64,000 nt of DNA from Amycolatopsis sp. NBC_01480 (lineage in GTDB: Bacteria; Actinomycetota; Actinomycetes; Mycobacteriales; Pseudonocardiaceae): NCBI RefSeq assembly GCF_036227205.1, contig NZ_CP109442.1, positions 4,402,001-4,466,000 on the forward strand. The letters run 5' to 3'. The notes beneath the pieces are model-generated. The model saw nothing but the letters and a program-made list of their open reading frames with translations, was not told the DNA's origin and did not search any database. The translations under genes were made by a program, and so were the position numbers. Positions 25,411 through 35,662 of the stretch are shown piece by piece. Numbering within the stretch: the first letter of the stretch is position 1; each line of letters begins with the position of its first letter.

Positions 25411-25465
25411 TTTGGGCCGGAGGCCGGGGCGGGCGCGGGCGGGCGAGCGAGCGGGGCGGCGTCGC

Positions 25466-26692
25466 TCAGCTGACTTCGGAGGCCGGGGCCGCGAAGGTGT
25501 TGCAGTCGGCGATCCGGTTGCTGCGCGCGCCGGCCCGCCACCACTGCGCGTAGTGGGCGTTGGTGCCGTGGTCGTGGCTGTGCGAGGTGTTGTCGCCGCG
25601 GGTTTCCTGGTCGTTCCAGGCCTTGTTGTACATGTCGCGGGTGACGGTGCCGCCCTGGTCGACGTGCGCGCCGAGGAACATGCCCGAGAAGCACTGGGCC
25701 TGCAGCTCCTTGCGGCGCGACATGTCCAGGCCGTCCGGGCTGTTCTGGCCGGCCGCGTAGATCTTCTGCCACGCGGCGTCCATGATCCCGGCGACCTCCT
25801 GCACGTGGTGGCCGTACTCGTGCGCGAACAGCGCCAGGTAGACGCCCGGGTTGTTGCCGTACTGGTCGGTCTGCAGGCCCTTGAACGGCACGTACAGGTT
25901 GTTCTCGCAGTAGTACGCGGCGGTCGCGATGCCGACCTGGATGGTGCCGCACTCGGTCTCGAAGCTCGGCCCGGTCGGGAAGTGCAGCGCGGGCGAGGTG
26001 AACGGCAGGTTGTAGGCCTGGAGGAACGGGCCCCACGCGGCGTCCAGGCACTTGCTGGCCGCGGTGAAGAACGCCTCGGCGCCGTCCTGCGTGCTCACCC
26101 ACGGCGGCAGGTTGCAGACGCGGTTCTGCAGGCCCGCGTTCGGGTCCTGGAGGATCGGGTGATCGGCGAGCTTCAGGATCTTCTGCGGGCCGGTCGAGCT
26201 CGGCGCGCTGCTGGGCGCGTCCGAGGTCGACGGCTCGGACGAGGGGGTCGACGAGCCGTTGTTCGGCGGCAGCTCGAACGGGCTGCTCGGCGCGGGCGTC
26301 GGGGTGTTCTGGTAGCCGGCGTTGGTGACGCCGGAGCCGGACCCGTTCAGCGCGACGATCCCCACCACGCCCAGCACCAGCACGACCACCGCGCCGAGGC
26401 ACAGTCCGATGATCAGGCCGGTCGAGCGCCGCTTCGGCGGCGGGAAGTTGTGCTGCTGCTGACCCCACGGCCCCTGCGGGGGCGGGCCCTGGTTGTACGA
26501 GCCGGGCTGTCCCTGCGGGGCGCCCTGGTACGGCTGGCCCGGGTACTGCTGACCGGCGTACGGCTGCTGACCGGAGTACTGCCGGCCCTGGTACGGCGGC
26601 CCCTGAGGCGGCTGGACCGGCCCCTGGCCCGGTACCGGAGGCGGTTGAACGGTCCCGCGAGGCGGCACTGGGCCGTAGGGCGGTTGCGTCAT
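25466..26692 (-). CDS. Neutral zinc metallopeptidase, YpfJ family (membrane anchored)
   Basis: 408 aa. Residues 1-90 are a cytoplasmic Pro/Gln/Gly/Tyr-rich tail with repeated QYPGQPYQG-like units; one TM segment follows near 92-115 (TGLIIGLCLGAVVVLVLGVVGIVAL), then a Ser/Pro/Thr-rich linker. The extracytoplasmic domain has the zinc motif HEYGHH (VYLALFAHEYGHHVQEVAGIMDA). The ELQAQCFSGMFLG helix supplies the likely third-ligand region, and HGTNAHYAQWWRAGARSNRIADCNTF is the conserved family C-terminus. Natural substrates are unknown. ATG 26692 begins MTQPPYG; a TATGCT hexamer lies about 57 bp upstream. Confidence 0.88.
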   Translation of the reverse strand: MTQPPYGPVPPRGTVQPPPVPGQGPVQPPQGPPYQGRQYSGQQPYAGQQYPGQPYQGAPQGQPGSYNQGPPPQGPWGQQQHNFPPPKRRSTGLIIGLCLGAVVVLVLGVVGIVALNGSGSGVTNAGYQNTPTPAPSSPFELPPNNGSSTPSSEPSTSDAPSSAPSSTGPQKILKLADHPILQDPNAGLQNRVCNLPPWVSTQDGAEAFFTAASKCLDAAWGPFLQAYNLPFTSPALHFPTGPSFETECGTIQVGIATAAYYCENNLYVPFKGLQTDQYGNNPGVYLALFAHEYGHHVQEVAGIMDAAWQKIYAAGQNSPDGLDMSRRKELQAQCFSGMFLGAHVDQGGTVTRDMYNKAWNDQETRGDNTSHSHDHGTNAHYAQWWRAGARSNRIADCNTFAAPASEVS

Positions 26693-26892
26693 CAGGACAG
26701 TCCCGGTGGGTCTCGGCGGGAAGCCGGGCGGCCCCCGGCTTCCGTTCAGCATATCGGGGGAACGGGCCGCTTCCCCAGCACTTGCCGAGACTGGTCACCC
26801 GTCCCGGTCGTCACCCCAGGTCTGGCCGGGTTTGGGGGGCTCTGGAAGAGTGAGCGGCAGTTGGTGACGGGTCGTGAGGACTAGGGGTTTCG

Positions 26893-28275
26893 ATGACAGA
26901 CACACCCGGCTCGCCCGGGCCCGGTGCGGACGGCGAAACGCCCACCCCGAGCCAAGGCTTCCCGAGGCCCGAAGTGCCCGCCGCGTCCTCCCCGTCCGAA
27001 ACCGGCGGCCCGGCCCCGGTCACGCCGCAGCAGGGCGCGGCGGGCGACGGCTCCGGTCCGGCGCCGGAGGTGACGCCCGGCAGCGCGACCTCGTCGTCGG
27101 GCGCGAGCGCTGAAGCGGCGACTTCCGCCACGAGCGCTGCGGCGGCTTCCGGCGCGAGCGCCGAGACCGGCGACGACGCCAAGACCCCGGCCTCGGGTCT
27201 CCCGCAGCAGGCCCCGCCGTCCGGGAACACCCCGGTGCCGCCGTCGGCCCCGCCGTCGTTCGGCGCCCAAAGCAGCGCGCCGGGCCAGCAGTGGCAGTCG
27301 CCCGGCCAGCCGCCGATGCCGCAGTACCCCGGTGGCGCGTACGGCCGTCCCGGCGGTGGCTGGAACCCGCAGGGACTCGGCAAACCGGGCGTGATCGCGT
27401 TGCGTCCGCTCAACATCGGCGACATCCTCGACGGCTCCATCACCGCGATCCGCCGCTACCCGTTGCTGGTGCTGGGGGTTTCGGCGGTCGTCGCGGTGGT
27501 CGTGGCGGCGCTGAACCTGGTGATCTCGCTGACGCTGCTGCCGGACGTCACGCGGGTGACCGCCCTCGGCCCCGGCGCGACCCAGCAGGAGCAGCTCGAC
27601 GCGGTCTACAACCTGCTCGGCAGCACCCTGCTCACGCTGATCCCGACGCTGATCATCACGATCCTCGGCCAGACCTTCCTCACCGGCTTCCTGACCGTGG
27701 TGATGGGCAAGGCCGTGCTCGGCCGTCCGGTCGACTTCCGCACGGCGATGCGCGAAGCCGGCCCGCGGCTGCTGCCGCTGCTGGCCCTGACCTTGCTGTA
27801 CACGCTGGCCACCATGGTCGCGGCGATCTTCTGCCTGCTGCCGGCGGTGATCCCGTACGTGTTCTGGGCGCTCGCCGGCCCGGCGCTGGTGCTGGAGCGC
27901 GGCACGATCCGCCAGTCGTTCGCGCGCTCGCGCCGGCTGGTGTCCGGCTCGTTCTGGCGGGTGCTGGGCATCCTGCTGCTGGCTACGCTGATCGGCTGGC
28001 TGATCACCACGATCATCGGCGTGCCGTTCAGCCTCGGCTCGGGCGCGTTCTCCGGGCTGTTCGACCCGCAGGCCGGGGTGCCGCAGCAGAGCACCGGCGG
28101 GCTGGTCCTGCAGTCGGTGGGCTCGGTGATCGCGGCGACGATCGTCACACCGTTCACCGCGCTGGTCACCGTGGTGCTCTACATCGACCAGCGGATGCGG
28201 CGTGAGGGCATGGACATCGAGCTGGCGCGGGCGGCGGGGATCAACCCGCAGGCGCCGCCGCAGCCGGCGTGGTGA
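26893..28275 (+). CDS. Multi-spanning membrane protein with disordered N-terminus
   Basis: 460 aa. Residues 1-165 are Pro/Ala/Ser/Gly-rich and disordered. KPGVIALRPLNIGDILDGSITAIRRYP then opens a membrane domain with about six TM segments, ending with VLYIDQRMRREGMDIELARAAG. This matches the glycerophosphodiester-phosphodiesterase membrane-domain-like family found upstream of DUF4129/DUF4350/MoxR/DUF58 genes (Rv3689 in M. tuberculosis). The GDILDGS motif is conserved in the family. Function is unknown. The stop overlaps the next start (GTGA). Confidence 0.8.
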   Translation: MTDTPGSPGPGADGETPTPSQGFPRPEVPAASSPSETGGPAPVTPQQGAAGDGSGPAPEVTPGSATSSSGASAEAATSATSAAAASGASAETGDDAKTPASGLPQQAPPSGNTPVPPSAPPSFGAQSSAPGQQWQSPGQPPMPQYPGGAYGRPGGGWNPQGLGKPGVIALRPLNIGDILDGSITAIRRYPLLVLGVSAVVAVVVAALNLVISLTLLPDVTRVTALGPGATQQEQLDAVYNLLGSTLLTLIPTLIITILGQTFLTGFLTVVMGKAVLGRPVDFRTAMREAGPRLLPLLALTLLYTLATMVAAIFCLLPAVIPYVFWALAGPALVLERGTIRQSFARSRRLVSGSFWRVLGILLLATLIGWLITTIIGVPFSLGSGAFSGLFDPQAGVPQQSTGGLVLQSVGSVIAATIVTPFTALVTVVLYIDQRMRREGMDIELARAAGINPQAPPQPAW

Positions 28276-28904
28276 CGTTCCGGCTCACCGACGTCCCGGT
28301 CGACATCGACCGGGACCCCGCCCGCGTGCAAGCGGCCCAGGAGCTGACCGACCCCGGCTACCGGGCCGCCGAGCCGAGCCTGCTGGAACGGCTGGCCCAC
28401 TGGCTGGGCGAGGTTTTCGACAAGCTGCTCAACTCGCTGTCCGGCGTGCCCGGCGGTCCGCTGGGTGTGCTGCTGGTCCTGGTGCTGCTGATCGTGCTGG
28501 TCGTGGTGGTACGGCTGCGCGTCGGCAAGGTCGGCCGCGCCGGGCAGGCGGCCAAGCAGGTTTTCGCGGGTCGTCGCCGTTCCGCCGACGAGTACCGCCG
28601 CGCCGCCGAAGAGGCTGCGGCGCAAGGACAGTTCGCCGACGCCGTGCGTGAACGCTTCCGCGCGCTCGTCCGGGGTCTGGAGGAACGCGCGCTGCTCGAC
28701 AGCCGCTCCGGCCGGACCGCCGACGAGGCCGCCGCCGAAGCGGGCGCGCTGCTGCCGAACCTGACCGCCGACCTCACCGCCGGCGCCCGGCTGTTCGACG
28801 ACGTGCACTACGGCGGCCGCCCCGGCACCGAGGACGGCTACCGCGCGCTGACCGATCTCGACAACCGCGTCCGCCGTGAGCGGCCGGCTCTGGTGGGCGC
28901 GTGA
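28272..28904 (+). CDS. DUF4129 membrane protein
   Basis: 210 aa. One TM segment (LGVLLVLVLLIVLVVVVRL) near residues 60-80 is followed by a cytoplasmic DUF4129 domain (YRRAAEEAAAQGQFADAVRERFRALVRGLEERALLDSRSGRTADEAAAEAG). The same domain is found at the C-terminus of transglutaminase-like proteins in MoxR-DUF58 loci. GTG 28272 overlaps the previous stop. Confidence 0.85.
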   Translation: MTFRLTDVPVDIDRDPARVQAAQELTDPGYRAAEPSLLERLAHWLGEVFDKLLNSLSGVPGGPLGVLLVLVLLIVLVVVVRLRVGKVGRAGQAAKQVFAGRRRSADEYRRAAEEAAAQGQFADAVRERFRALVRGLEERALLDSRSGRTADEAAAEAGALLPNLTADLTAGARLFDDVHYGGRPGTEDGYRALTDLDNRVRRERPALVGA

Positions 28905-30036
28905 GCACCTCGGTCTCGCCTGATTTACGCCGGATTTGGCGCGGCGTAAGGATTCCGCTGGCGTTGCTGTTGCTCATCGTGCTGACCGGCCTGGTGCTGG
29001 TGCTCAGCCGCGGCGATCAGACGAGTGGCCAGCTGGAGCCCGGGTCCTACGAGCCGGGCGGCAGCCGTGCGCTCGCCCAGCTGCTCGGCCGCCAGGGTGT
29101 GGACGTCCATCCGGCGCACACCATCGACGAGGCCCTGCACCAGGTCGACGGCGGCACCCTGCTGGTCAGCGCGCCGGATTTGGTGCCTGGCAACGGACTT
29201 GCCGAGCTGCGCCGCCGCGTCGCGCACCTCGTGCTGATCGCGCCGGGGCCCGAAGCGCTGCGCGCGGTGCTGCCCACCGTCACCGCCGGGGGCAGCGGCG
29301 ATGTGCAGACGCTGCAGCCGGATTGCACGGTCGGCTCGGCCGTCGCCGCGGGTTCGGCGTCGCTCGGCGGCGTGCGGTACCGCACCACGGACCCGTCCGC
29401 GCGGTCCTGTTACCGCGACGGTGAAGACCCGACGTTCGTGCAGGTCGCCGACCGCACGGGCACCGTCACCGTGCTCGGCACCTCCGCGCCGTTGACCAAC
29501 GAGCGGCTTGCCGACGAGGGCAACGCGGCGCTTTCCATGCGAGTGCTGGGCGACCACGGACGGCTCGTCTGGTACCTGCCCTCGCCCGCGGATCCCGCGC
29601 TGGAAGGCCACCAGAAGCCGTTTTTCGAACTCATTCCCGCGGGCTGGCGGTACGGCGCGGTGATGGCCGGGATCGCCGTGGCGCTGCTGGCTTTGTGGCG
29701 GGCGAGGCGGCTCGGGCCGGTGGTGCGCGAGCCGCTGCCGATCGTCGTGCGCGCGGCTGAGACGGCCGAGGGGCGCGCGCGGCTGTACCGGCGGGGCGGC
29801 GCGACCGGGCACGCCGCTGAGACGTTGCGGGAGGCCGCCCGCGCGCGGCTGCGGTCGAGGCTCGGCCTGCCGGGTGACGCCGATCCGGCGTCGCTGGCGG
29901 AGACGGTGAGCACGCGCGCCGGACGCGCGCCGGCCGAGATCGGCGCGGTGCTGCACGGGCCGCCGCCGGTCGATGAAGCCGGTTTGGTGCGGCTGGCGGA
30001 CGAACTGGACAGGGTGGAACGAGAGGTGGAGCGGTC

Positions 30037-30040
<4 letters not shown>
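28901..30040 (+). CDS. DUF4350 membrane protein
   Basis: 379 aa. A TM near residues 15-38 (IPLALLLLIVLTGLVLVLS) and another near 248-265 (GAVMAGIAVALLALW) flank an external domain with a glutamine-amidotransferase-like DUF4350 fold (ARQLGRQGVDVHPA-type N-terminus, TLLVSAPDLVPGNGLAELRRRVAHLVLIAP). A cytoplasmic tail of about 110 residues follows. It is translated between DUF4129 and MoxR with 4-bp overlaps on both sides. In mycobacteria the same gene order is Rv3690-Rv3691-Rv3692. Confidence 0.82.
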
Positions 30041-31011
<971 letters not shown>

Positions 31012-31015
31012 GCCG

Positions 31016-32308
31016 ATGGCGCTGACCGGGCGGCTCGGGCTGCTGGCCCTGCTGGGCGCGCTGGTGGTCGGGCTGCTGGCCCCGTCCGGTGTGGGCGTGG
31101 CGGCCGTGCTCCTGGTGCTGCTGGTGCTGGTGGTGGTGGACCTGGTGCTCGCGGGCAGCGTGCGCGCGCTGCGGTTTTCGCGCACTGGAACGACTTCCGT
31201 GCGCCTGGGCGAACCGGCCGAGGTGACGCTGACCGTCACCAATCCCGGGCGGCGCGCGGTGCGCGGGCTGCTGCGTGACGCGTGGCCGCCGAGCGCCGCG
31301 GCCGAAGACCGGCACCGGATCGCCGTCCCGTCGGGGGAGCGGCGCGCATTCACCACGCGCCTGCTGCCGACGCGCCGCGGCGACCGGCCCGCGGTGCGCG
31401 TGACCGTGCGCGCGGTGGGGCCGTTGGGTCTGGCGGCGCGGCAGGGCTCGCACGAGGTGCCGTGGTCGGTGCGGGTGCTGCCGCCGTTCCACAGCCGCAA
31501 GCACCTGCCGTCGCGGCTCGCCCGGCTGCAGCAGCTCGACGGGCGCAACGCGGTGATGATCCGCGGCCAGGGCACGGAATTCGACTCCCTGCGCGAATAC
31601 GTGATCGGCGACGACGTGCGCTCGATCGACTGGCGCGCCTCGGCCCGCGCGGCCGACGTGATGGTGCGGACCTGGCGCCCGGAGCGCGACCGCCACCTCG
31701 TCCTGGTCCTCGACACGGGCCGCGTCTCGGCCGGCCGCGTCGGCGACGCCCCCCGGCTCGACGCGGCGATGGACGCGGCGCTTTTGCTGGCTGCGCTGGC
31801 TTCCCGCGCGGGTGACCGAGTGGACCTGCTGGCTTACGACCGTCGTCTGCGCGCCGCGGTGCAGGGCTCTTCGGCGACTGCGCTGCTGCCTTCCCTGGTG
31901 AACGCGATGGCGCCGTTGGAGCCTTCGCTGGTGGAGACGGACGCGCGCGGCATGGTCGCGGAAATCCTGCGCCGCACCCGGCGACGGGCGCTGGTGGTGT
32001 TGTTGACCGGTCTCGACGCGGCGCCGTTGGAGGAGGGTTTGTTCCCGGTGCTGGGCTCGCTGACCTCGCGGCACGAGGTGATCGTCGCGTCGGTGGCGGA
32101 CCCGCGGGTGGCTGAGATGGCGCGTGGCCGCGGCGACGCTGAGGCGGTTTACGACGCGGCCGCGGCGGAGCGGGCGATGGCCGAGCGTGCGTCGGCGGTG
32201 GCTCGGCTGGGTCGGCGTGGGGTGGCGGTTGTGGATGCTGTGCCGGAGGAGTTGCCTCCGGCGTTGGCTGACCGGTACTTGGCGTTGAAGGCGGCGGGGC
32301 GGTTGTGA
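31016..32308 (+). CDS. DUF58 (VWA-like) protein
   Basis: 430 aa. Two short hydrophobic segments at the N-terminus (LGLLALLGALVVGLLAPSGVGVAAVLLVLLVLVVVDLVLA) are followed by an Ig-like strand-rich region and the DUF58 core (DSLREYVIGDDVRSIDWRASARAADVMVRTWRPERDRHLVLVLDTGR), whose VLDTGR resembles a MIDAS DxSxS with the serines lost. It is the usual partner of MoxR and lies 4 bp downstream. The pair probably works with DUF4129, DUF4350 and the SpoIIM/RDD proteins on envelope assembly; this is inferred from context only. Confidence 0.9.
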   Translation: MALTGRLGLLALLGALVVGLLAPSGVGVAAVLLVLLVLVVVDLVLAGSVRALRFSRTGTTSVRLGEPAEVTLTVTNPGRRAVRGLLRDAWPPSAAAEDRHRIAVPSGERRAFTTRLLPTRRGDRPAVRVTVRAVGPLGLAARQGSHEVPWSVRVLPPFHSRKHLPSRLARLQQLDGRNAVMIRGQGTEFDSLREYVIGDDVRSIDWRASARAADVMVRTWRPERDRHLVLVLDTGRVSAGRVGDAPRLDAAMDAALLLAALASRAGDRVDLLAYDRRLRAAVQGSSATALLPSLVNAMAPLEPSLVETDARGMVAEILRRTRRRALVVLLTGLDAAPLEEGLFPVLGSLTSRHEVIVASVADPRVAEMARGRGDAEAVYDAAAAERAMAERASAVARLGRRGVAVVDAVPEELPPALADRYLALKAAGRL

Positions 32309-32317
32309 GGCGCAAGG

Positions 32318-32365
32318 GCTCGTGAGTGCCTATGACGGTTAGAACCGGCATAAACACTCACGAGC
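32318..32365. terminator. Palindromic repeat family A copy 2, between convergent genes
   Basis: Arms 32318-32340 and 32343-32365 flank AG (23-bp stem with three mismatched positions). Relative to copy 1 the two 19-nt arms are exchanged, while the central AG keeps the same orientation. It fills the 58 bp between the DUF58 stop and the convergent SpoIIM stop. Confidence 0.8.
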
Positions 32366-32366
32366 C

Positions 32367-33371
32367 TCAACCGGCTTCAGGCAGAGCGTCACCAGCGTGC
32401 TGGGCCTCGAGATCGCCGACTTCGCCTTCGCGGGCGGCGCGGCGGCCGAGGGTGAAGACGTAGGTCAGGAAGAGCAGTTCCACCACCGCGCCGATGCCGA
32501 TGCGCAGCCAGGTCGGCCAGCCCGAGGGCGTCACGAAGGCCTCGATCACGCCCGAGACCAGCAGCACGCAGGCCAGCCCCAGCGCGATCACCACCACCGA
32601 ACGGCCCTGTTCGCCCAGCGCGGCGCTGCGGGAGCGGCGGCCGGGGTCGATCACGGTCCAGCCGAGTTTCAGGCCGGTGCCCGCGGCGATGAACACGGCC
32701 GTCAGCTCCAGCAGGCCGTGCGGCAGGAGCAGGCCGAGCAGCACGTCGCCGCGGCCGGCTGAGGACATCAGGCCGATGGCGACACCGGCGTTCAGCGAGT
32801 TCAGCCACAATGCGCTGATCACCGGCAGCCCGAGCGCGACGCCGAGGAACAGGCAGGTCGCCGCCACCCAGGCGTTGTTCGTCCAGACCTTCGCCGCGAA
32901 CGAGGCCGCGGGCCCGGTCGAGTAGTACGTTTCGTACTGGCCGCCGGGCGCGGTCATGGCCTTCAGCTCGTCCGGCGAGATCAGCGACGCGCGCACCTGC
33001 GGGTCGCCCGCGATCCAGACGCCGAGCACGGCCATCAGGGCCACCGAGACCAGCGCGGCGGGGATCCACCAGCGCCGGCTCAGGTAAACCGCCGCCGGGA
33101 ACCGGCGGGTGAAGAACAGCGCCACCTCGCGCCACGCCGGGCTGTGCGAGCCCGTGACGGCCGAGCGCGCCCGCGCCACCAGCGCGGACAGGCGCGCGAG
33201 CAGGGCCGGGTCCGGCGCCGTCGAGCGGATGATCGACAGATGCGTCGCCGTGCGCTGGTACAGCGTCACCAGCTCATCCGCCTCGGCGCCGCTGAGCCGT
33301 CGCCGGCGTACCAGCTCGCTGAGCCGCGACCACTCCGCGCTGTGCGCCGCGACGAAGACGTCGACGTCCAC
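32367..33371 (-). CDS. Stage II sporulation protein M (SpoIIM)-like membrane protein
   Basis: 334 aa. A cytoplasmic helical N-terminus (WSRLSELVRRRRLSGAEADELVTLYQRTATHLSIIRS) is followed by about five TM segments, with LLGLLLPHGLLELTAVFIAAGTGLKLG as the conserved SpoIIM core. In Bacillus SpoIIM belongs to the DMP engulfment machinery; in actinobacteria this homologue (Rv3694c) sits beside MoxR/DUF58 genes and has no proven role. The start is GTG 33371 with GGAGGT 5 nt upstream. It is divergent from the RDD gene. Confidence 0.87.
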   Translation of the reverse strand: MDVDVFVAAHSAEWSRLSELVRRRRLSGAEADELVTLYQRTATHLSIIRSTAPDPALLARLSALVARARSAVTGSHSPAWREVALFFTRRFPAAVYLSRRWWIPAALVSVALMAVLGVWIAGDPQVRASLISPDELKAMTAPGGQYETYYSTGPAASFAAKVWTNNAWVAATCLFLGVALGLPVISALWLNSLNAGVAIGLMSSAGRGDVLLGLLLPHGLLELTAVFIAAGTGLKLGWTVIDPGRRSRSAALGEQGRSVVVIALGLACVLLVSGVIEAFVTPSGWPTWLRIGIGAVVELLFLTYVFTLGRRAAREGEVGDLEAQHAGDALPEAG

Positions 33372-33411
33372 CTGTCACCTCCGTTTCGCCGAACCCCAGC
33401 CTAGGGCTCAC

Positions 33412-33417
33412 TAGACT
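33412..33417 (+). promoter_or_regulatory. -10 element of a leaderless promoter for the RDD gene
   Basis: TAGACT ends 6 nt before GTG 33424. Confidence 0.6.
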
Positions 33418-33423
33418 GACCCG

Positions 33424-34365
33424 GTGCAGGAAGAGTCCGATCTCGTCACCGGCGAAGCCGTGGTGCTGGACCTGCGGGTGGCCAAGCTCGCCAGCCGCGG
33501 GGTCGCGATGCTGCTCGACGTCCTCGTGCAGGGCGCGCTGCTGCTGATCGCCGTGCTGGTGCTGGTGTTCACCATGCCCAGCGCCGATTCGTCGCTGACC
33601 GTGGCGCTGCTGCTCACCCTGTTCGTGCTGATCGTGATCGGCTACCCGGTGCTGTTCGAGACGCTCAGCCGCGGCCGCTCGCTCGGCAAGCTGGCGCTGG
33701 GTCTGCGCGTGGTCCGCCTCGACGGCGGCCCGATCCGCTTCCGCCACGCCCTGACCCGCGCGCTGGCCGGGTTCTTCGTGGACTTCTGGGCGCTCGGCTT
33801 CCTGGGCGCGGTGGCGGTGATCGTCTCGCTGACCTCGTCGGACGGCCGCCGCGTCGGCGACTTCCTGGCCGGCACGCTGGTGATCCGCGAGCGCGTGCCG
33901 GAAAGCGCGCAGGCGTACGTCGTGATGCCGGTGGGCCTCGAGGCGTGGGCCTCGCAGCTCGACCTCAGCCGCTTGCCCGACGACCTGGCTTTGGCGTCCC
34001 GGCAGTTCCTCGGGCGGTACCACGAGCTGCGCCCGGACGCGGCCGCGTCGCTCGGCCAGGGGCTCGCGTACCAGGTGGCGAACGCCGTCGGGGTGGCTCT
34101 GCCGTACGGGATGCCGCCGTGGACGTTCTTGCAGGCCGTGCTGGCCGAACGCCGCAATCGGGATCAGGCCCGGCTCGCACCGGCGTATGGACGGCCCGCG
34201 CCGGTACCGGGTTATGTGCCGCAGCCCGGGCTGGCGCCGGGGTTCGCGCCGCAGCCGGGTTATGCGCAGCAGCCGGTCTCCCCGCAGCAGCCCGGAGTCA
34301 CGTCGGGTTACGTGCCCGAGCCCCCGCGGCCCGAGCCGGACAACCCGTTCACCCCACCGAGCTGA
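33424..34365 (+). CDS. RDD-family membrane protein
   Basis: 313 aa. The N-terminal RDD domain has about four TM segments and the Arg/Asp signature (LASRGVAMLLDVLVQ; SRGRSLGKLALGLRVVRLDGGPIRFRHALTRAL; RRVGDFLAGTLVI). A region near 170-250 (DLSRLPDDLALASRQFLGRYHELRPDAAASLGQGLAYQV) is cytoplasmic. The last 70 residues are Pro/Gln/Gly/Tyr-rich. RDD proteins have been proposed as ion exchangers or protein-translocation helpers; none is demonstrated for this subgroup (Rv3695). Transcription is probably leaderless from the promoter shared with spoIIM. Confidence 0.87.
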   Translation: MQEESDLVTGEAVVLDLRVAKLASRGVAMLLDVLVQGALLLIAVLVLVFTMPSADSSLTVALLLTLFVLIVIGYPVLFETLSRGRSLGKLALGLRVVRLDGGPIRFRHALTRALAGFFVDFWALGFLGAVAVIVSLTSSDGRRVGDFLAGTLVIRERVPESAQAYVVMPVGLEAWASQLDLSRLPDDLALASRQFLGRYHELRPDAAASLGQGLAYQVANAVGVALPYGMPPWTFLQAVLAERRNRDQARLAPAYGRPAPVPGYVPQPGLAPGFAPQPGYAQQPVSPQQPGVTSGYVPEPPRPEPDNPFTPPS

Positions 34366-34375
34366 CCGTGGGCTC

Positions 34376-34381
34376 TACGCT
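34376..34381 (+). promoter_or_regulatory. -10 element of a leaderless promoter for the first DUF2207 gene
   Basis: TACGCT ends 6 nt before GTG 34388, which supports that start. Confidence 0.55.
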
Positions 34382-34387
34382 GTCGCC

Positions 34388-35662
34388 GTGCTGACCGAAC
34401 TGGCCGTGGCGCTGGTGCTCGCGCCGTCCGGCGGGGTGACCGACGACGTCGCCGTGACGGCCGCGCGGGACGCCTCGCTCACCGTGACCGAGCGGGTCAC
34501 CACCCGTGGCCCCGCCGTCCACCGGATCCCGCTGCGGGTGCCCGCCACCGAGGCGCAGGACCGCGTCTACGCCGTCGACAACGTCCGCATCACTGGCGGT
34601 CACGTCGAAACCGGCGCCGACGGCGTGGTGGCGACGTTCGACGGCGGCCCGGCCACCTTGACGTACACAGTGGACGGTGCGGTCGACGGCAGCGGACAGC
34701 TGCGCTGGCAGGTCACCGGCGGCTGGGACGCCGACCTGGCCCGCGTGACCGCCGCCTTCACCCCGCCCGTGCCCGGAATGTCCACTGCGGACTGTTTCGC
34801 CGGCTCGCCCGGATCCGCGCGGCAGTGCACTTTCTCCGAGATCGGCGACCAGGGCGTGGTCCGCGTCGAGCAGGACGGCCTCGCCCGCGGAGACCGCATC
34901 GACCTCGCCGTGCGCCTGCCGGCCGGGGCGCTGCCGGCCAACGCTCGGTTCGTCCCGGTCTCGACGGTCGCGGCGGCCTTCGTCTTCGGCCCGGTTACGG
35001 CCGTGGGCCTCGGCGTTCTGGTGGTATTGCTGCTGCTCGGCGCGCTCGCCGTCTGGTGGCTGCGCCGCCGCGACCGCACCGCAACCGCGACCACCGCCGT
35101 CCCGCCCGCGTACGCCGCGATAGTCACCGAAGACCGTCTCGACCTCTCCGGCACGGCGCTCGACCTGGCCGCCCGCGGTCACCTGCACTTCGCCGAAACG
35201 GACGGCGCCGACTGGCTCATAACCCGCGCCGAAGGCGACGCCCCGCGCGACTTCGAACGCACCGTGCTCGCGGCCTTCAACGTGTCGCGGTTGTCGGAGG
35301 TCCGCGCCCTAGATCCGGCGGCGTTGCGTGCTCGCCTACGCGCCGACGCCGTCCGCGAAGGCTGGCTGTCCCGCTTACCCGGCCGGGCCCGGCTAAGTGG
35401 CTTCGGTCTGATCGTGCTGGGCGTGGTCGCGATGGCCGTGCTCACCTTCACTGTCGGGTACGCGTTGCTGGGAGTTGCGGTGGTCGTCGCCGGTCTCGCG
35501 TTGGTCGCCATCGCGCCGTGGCTGCCCCGCCGTACCGCGCGGGGGCGTGCACTCGCCGCCCCACCCAGACCGGACGACGAAGCCTTGGCCGCCGCCCTGG
35601 ACGGCGTCCTCGCCCTGTCCGAACGCCGCCGCGCGCTGGAGCCGGACGGGGTTTTCGCATGA
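34388..35662 (+). CDS. DUF2207 membrane protein, copy 1
   Basis: 424 aa. A short hydrophobic N-terminus (MLTELAVALVLAPSGG) could act as a signal. The external DUF2207 domain (SLTVTERVTTRGPAVHRIPLRVP ... LTYTVDGAVDGSGQLRWQVTGGWD) has a cysteine pair (DCFAG, RQCTF). A TM lies near residues 200-225 (VFGPVTAVGLGVLVVLLLLGALAVWW), then a cytoplasmic segment and a second hydrophobic pair near 340-380. The function of the family is unknown; members lie in envelope loci across actinobacteria. It is followed with a 4-bp overlap by a longer paralogue, so this is a tandem duplication. Confidence 0.8.
   Translation: MLTELAVALVLAPSGGVTDDVAVTAARDASLTVTERVTTRGPAVHRIPLRVPATEAQDRVYAVDNVRITGGHVETGADGVVATFDGGPATLTYTVDGAVDGSGQLRWQVTGGWDADLARVTAAFTPPVPGMSTADCFAGSPGSARQCTFSEIGDQGVVRVEQDGLARGDRIDLAVRLPAGALPANARFVPVSTVAAAFVFGPVTAVGLGVLVVLLLLGALAVWWLRRRDRTATATTAVPPAYAAIVTEDRLDLSGTALDLAARGHLHFAETDGADWLITRAEGDAPRDFERTVLAAFNVSRLSEVRALDPAALRARLRADAVREGWLSRLPGRARLSGFGLIVLGVVAMAVLTFTVGYALLGVAVVVAGLALVAIAPWLPRRTARGRALAAPPRPDDEALAAALDGVLALSERRRALEPDGVFA

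Noticed and set aside
32367..33371. Evidence for endospore formation from the spoIIM-like gene
   Set aside because: SpoIIM homologues are widespread in non-sporulating actinobacteria beside MoxR/DUF58 genes; no other sporulation gene is present.
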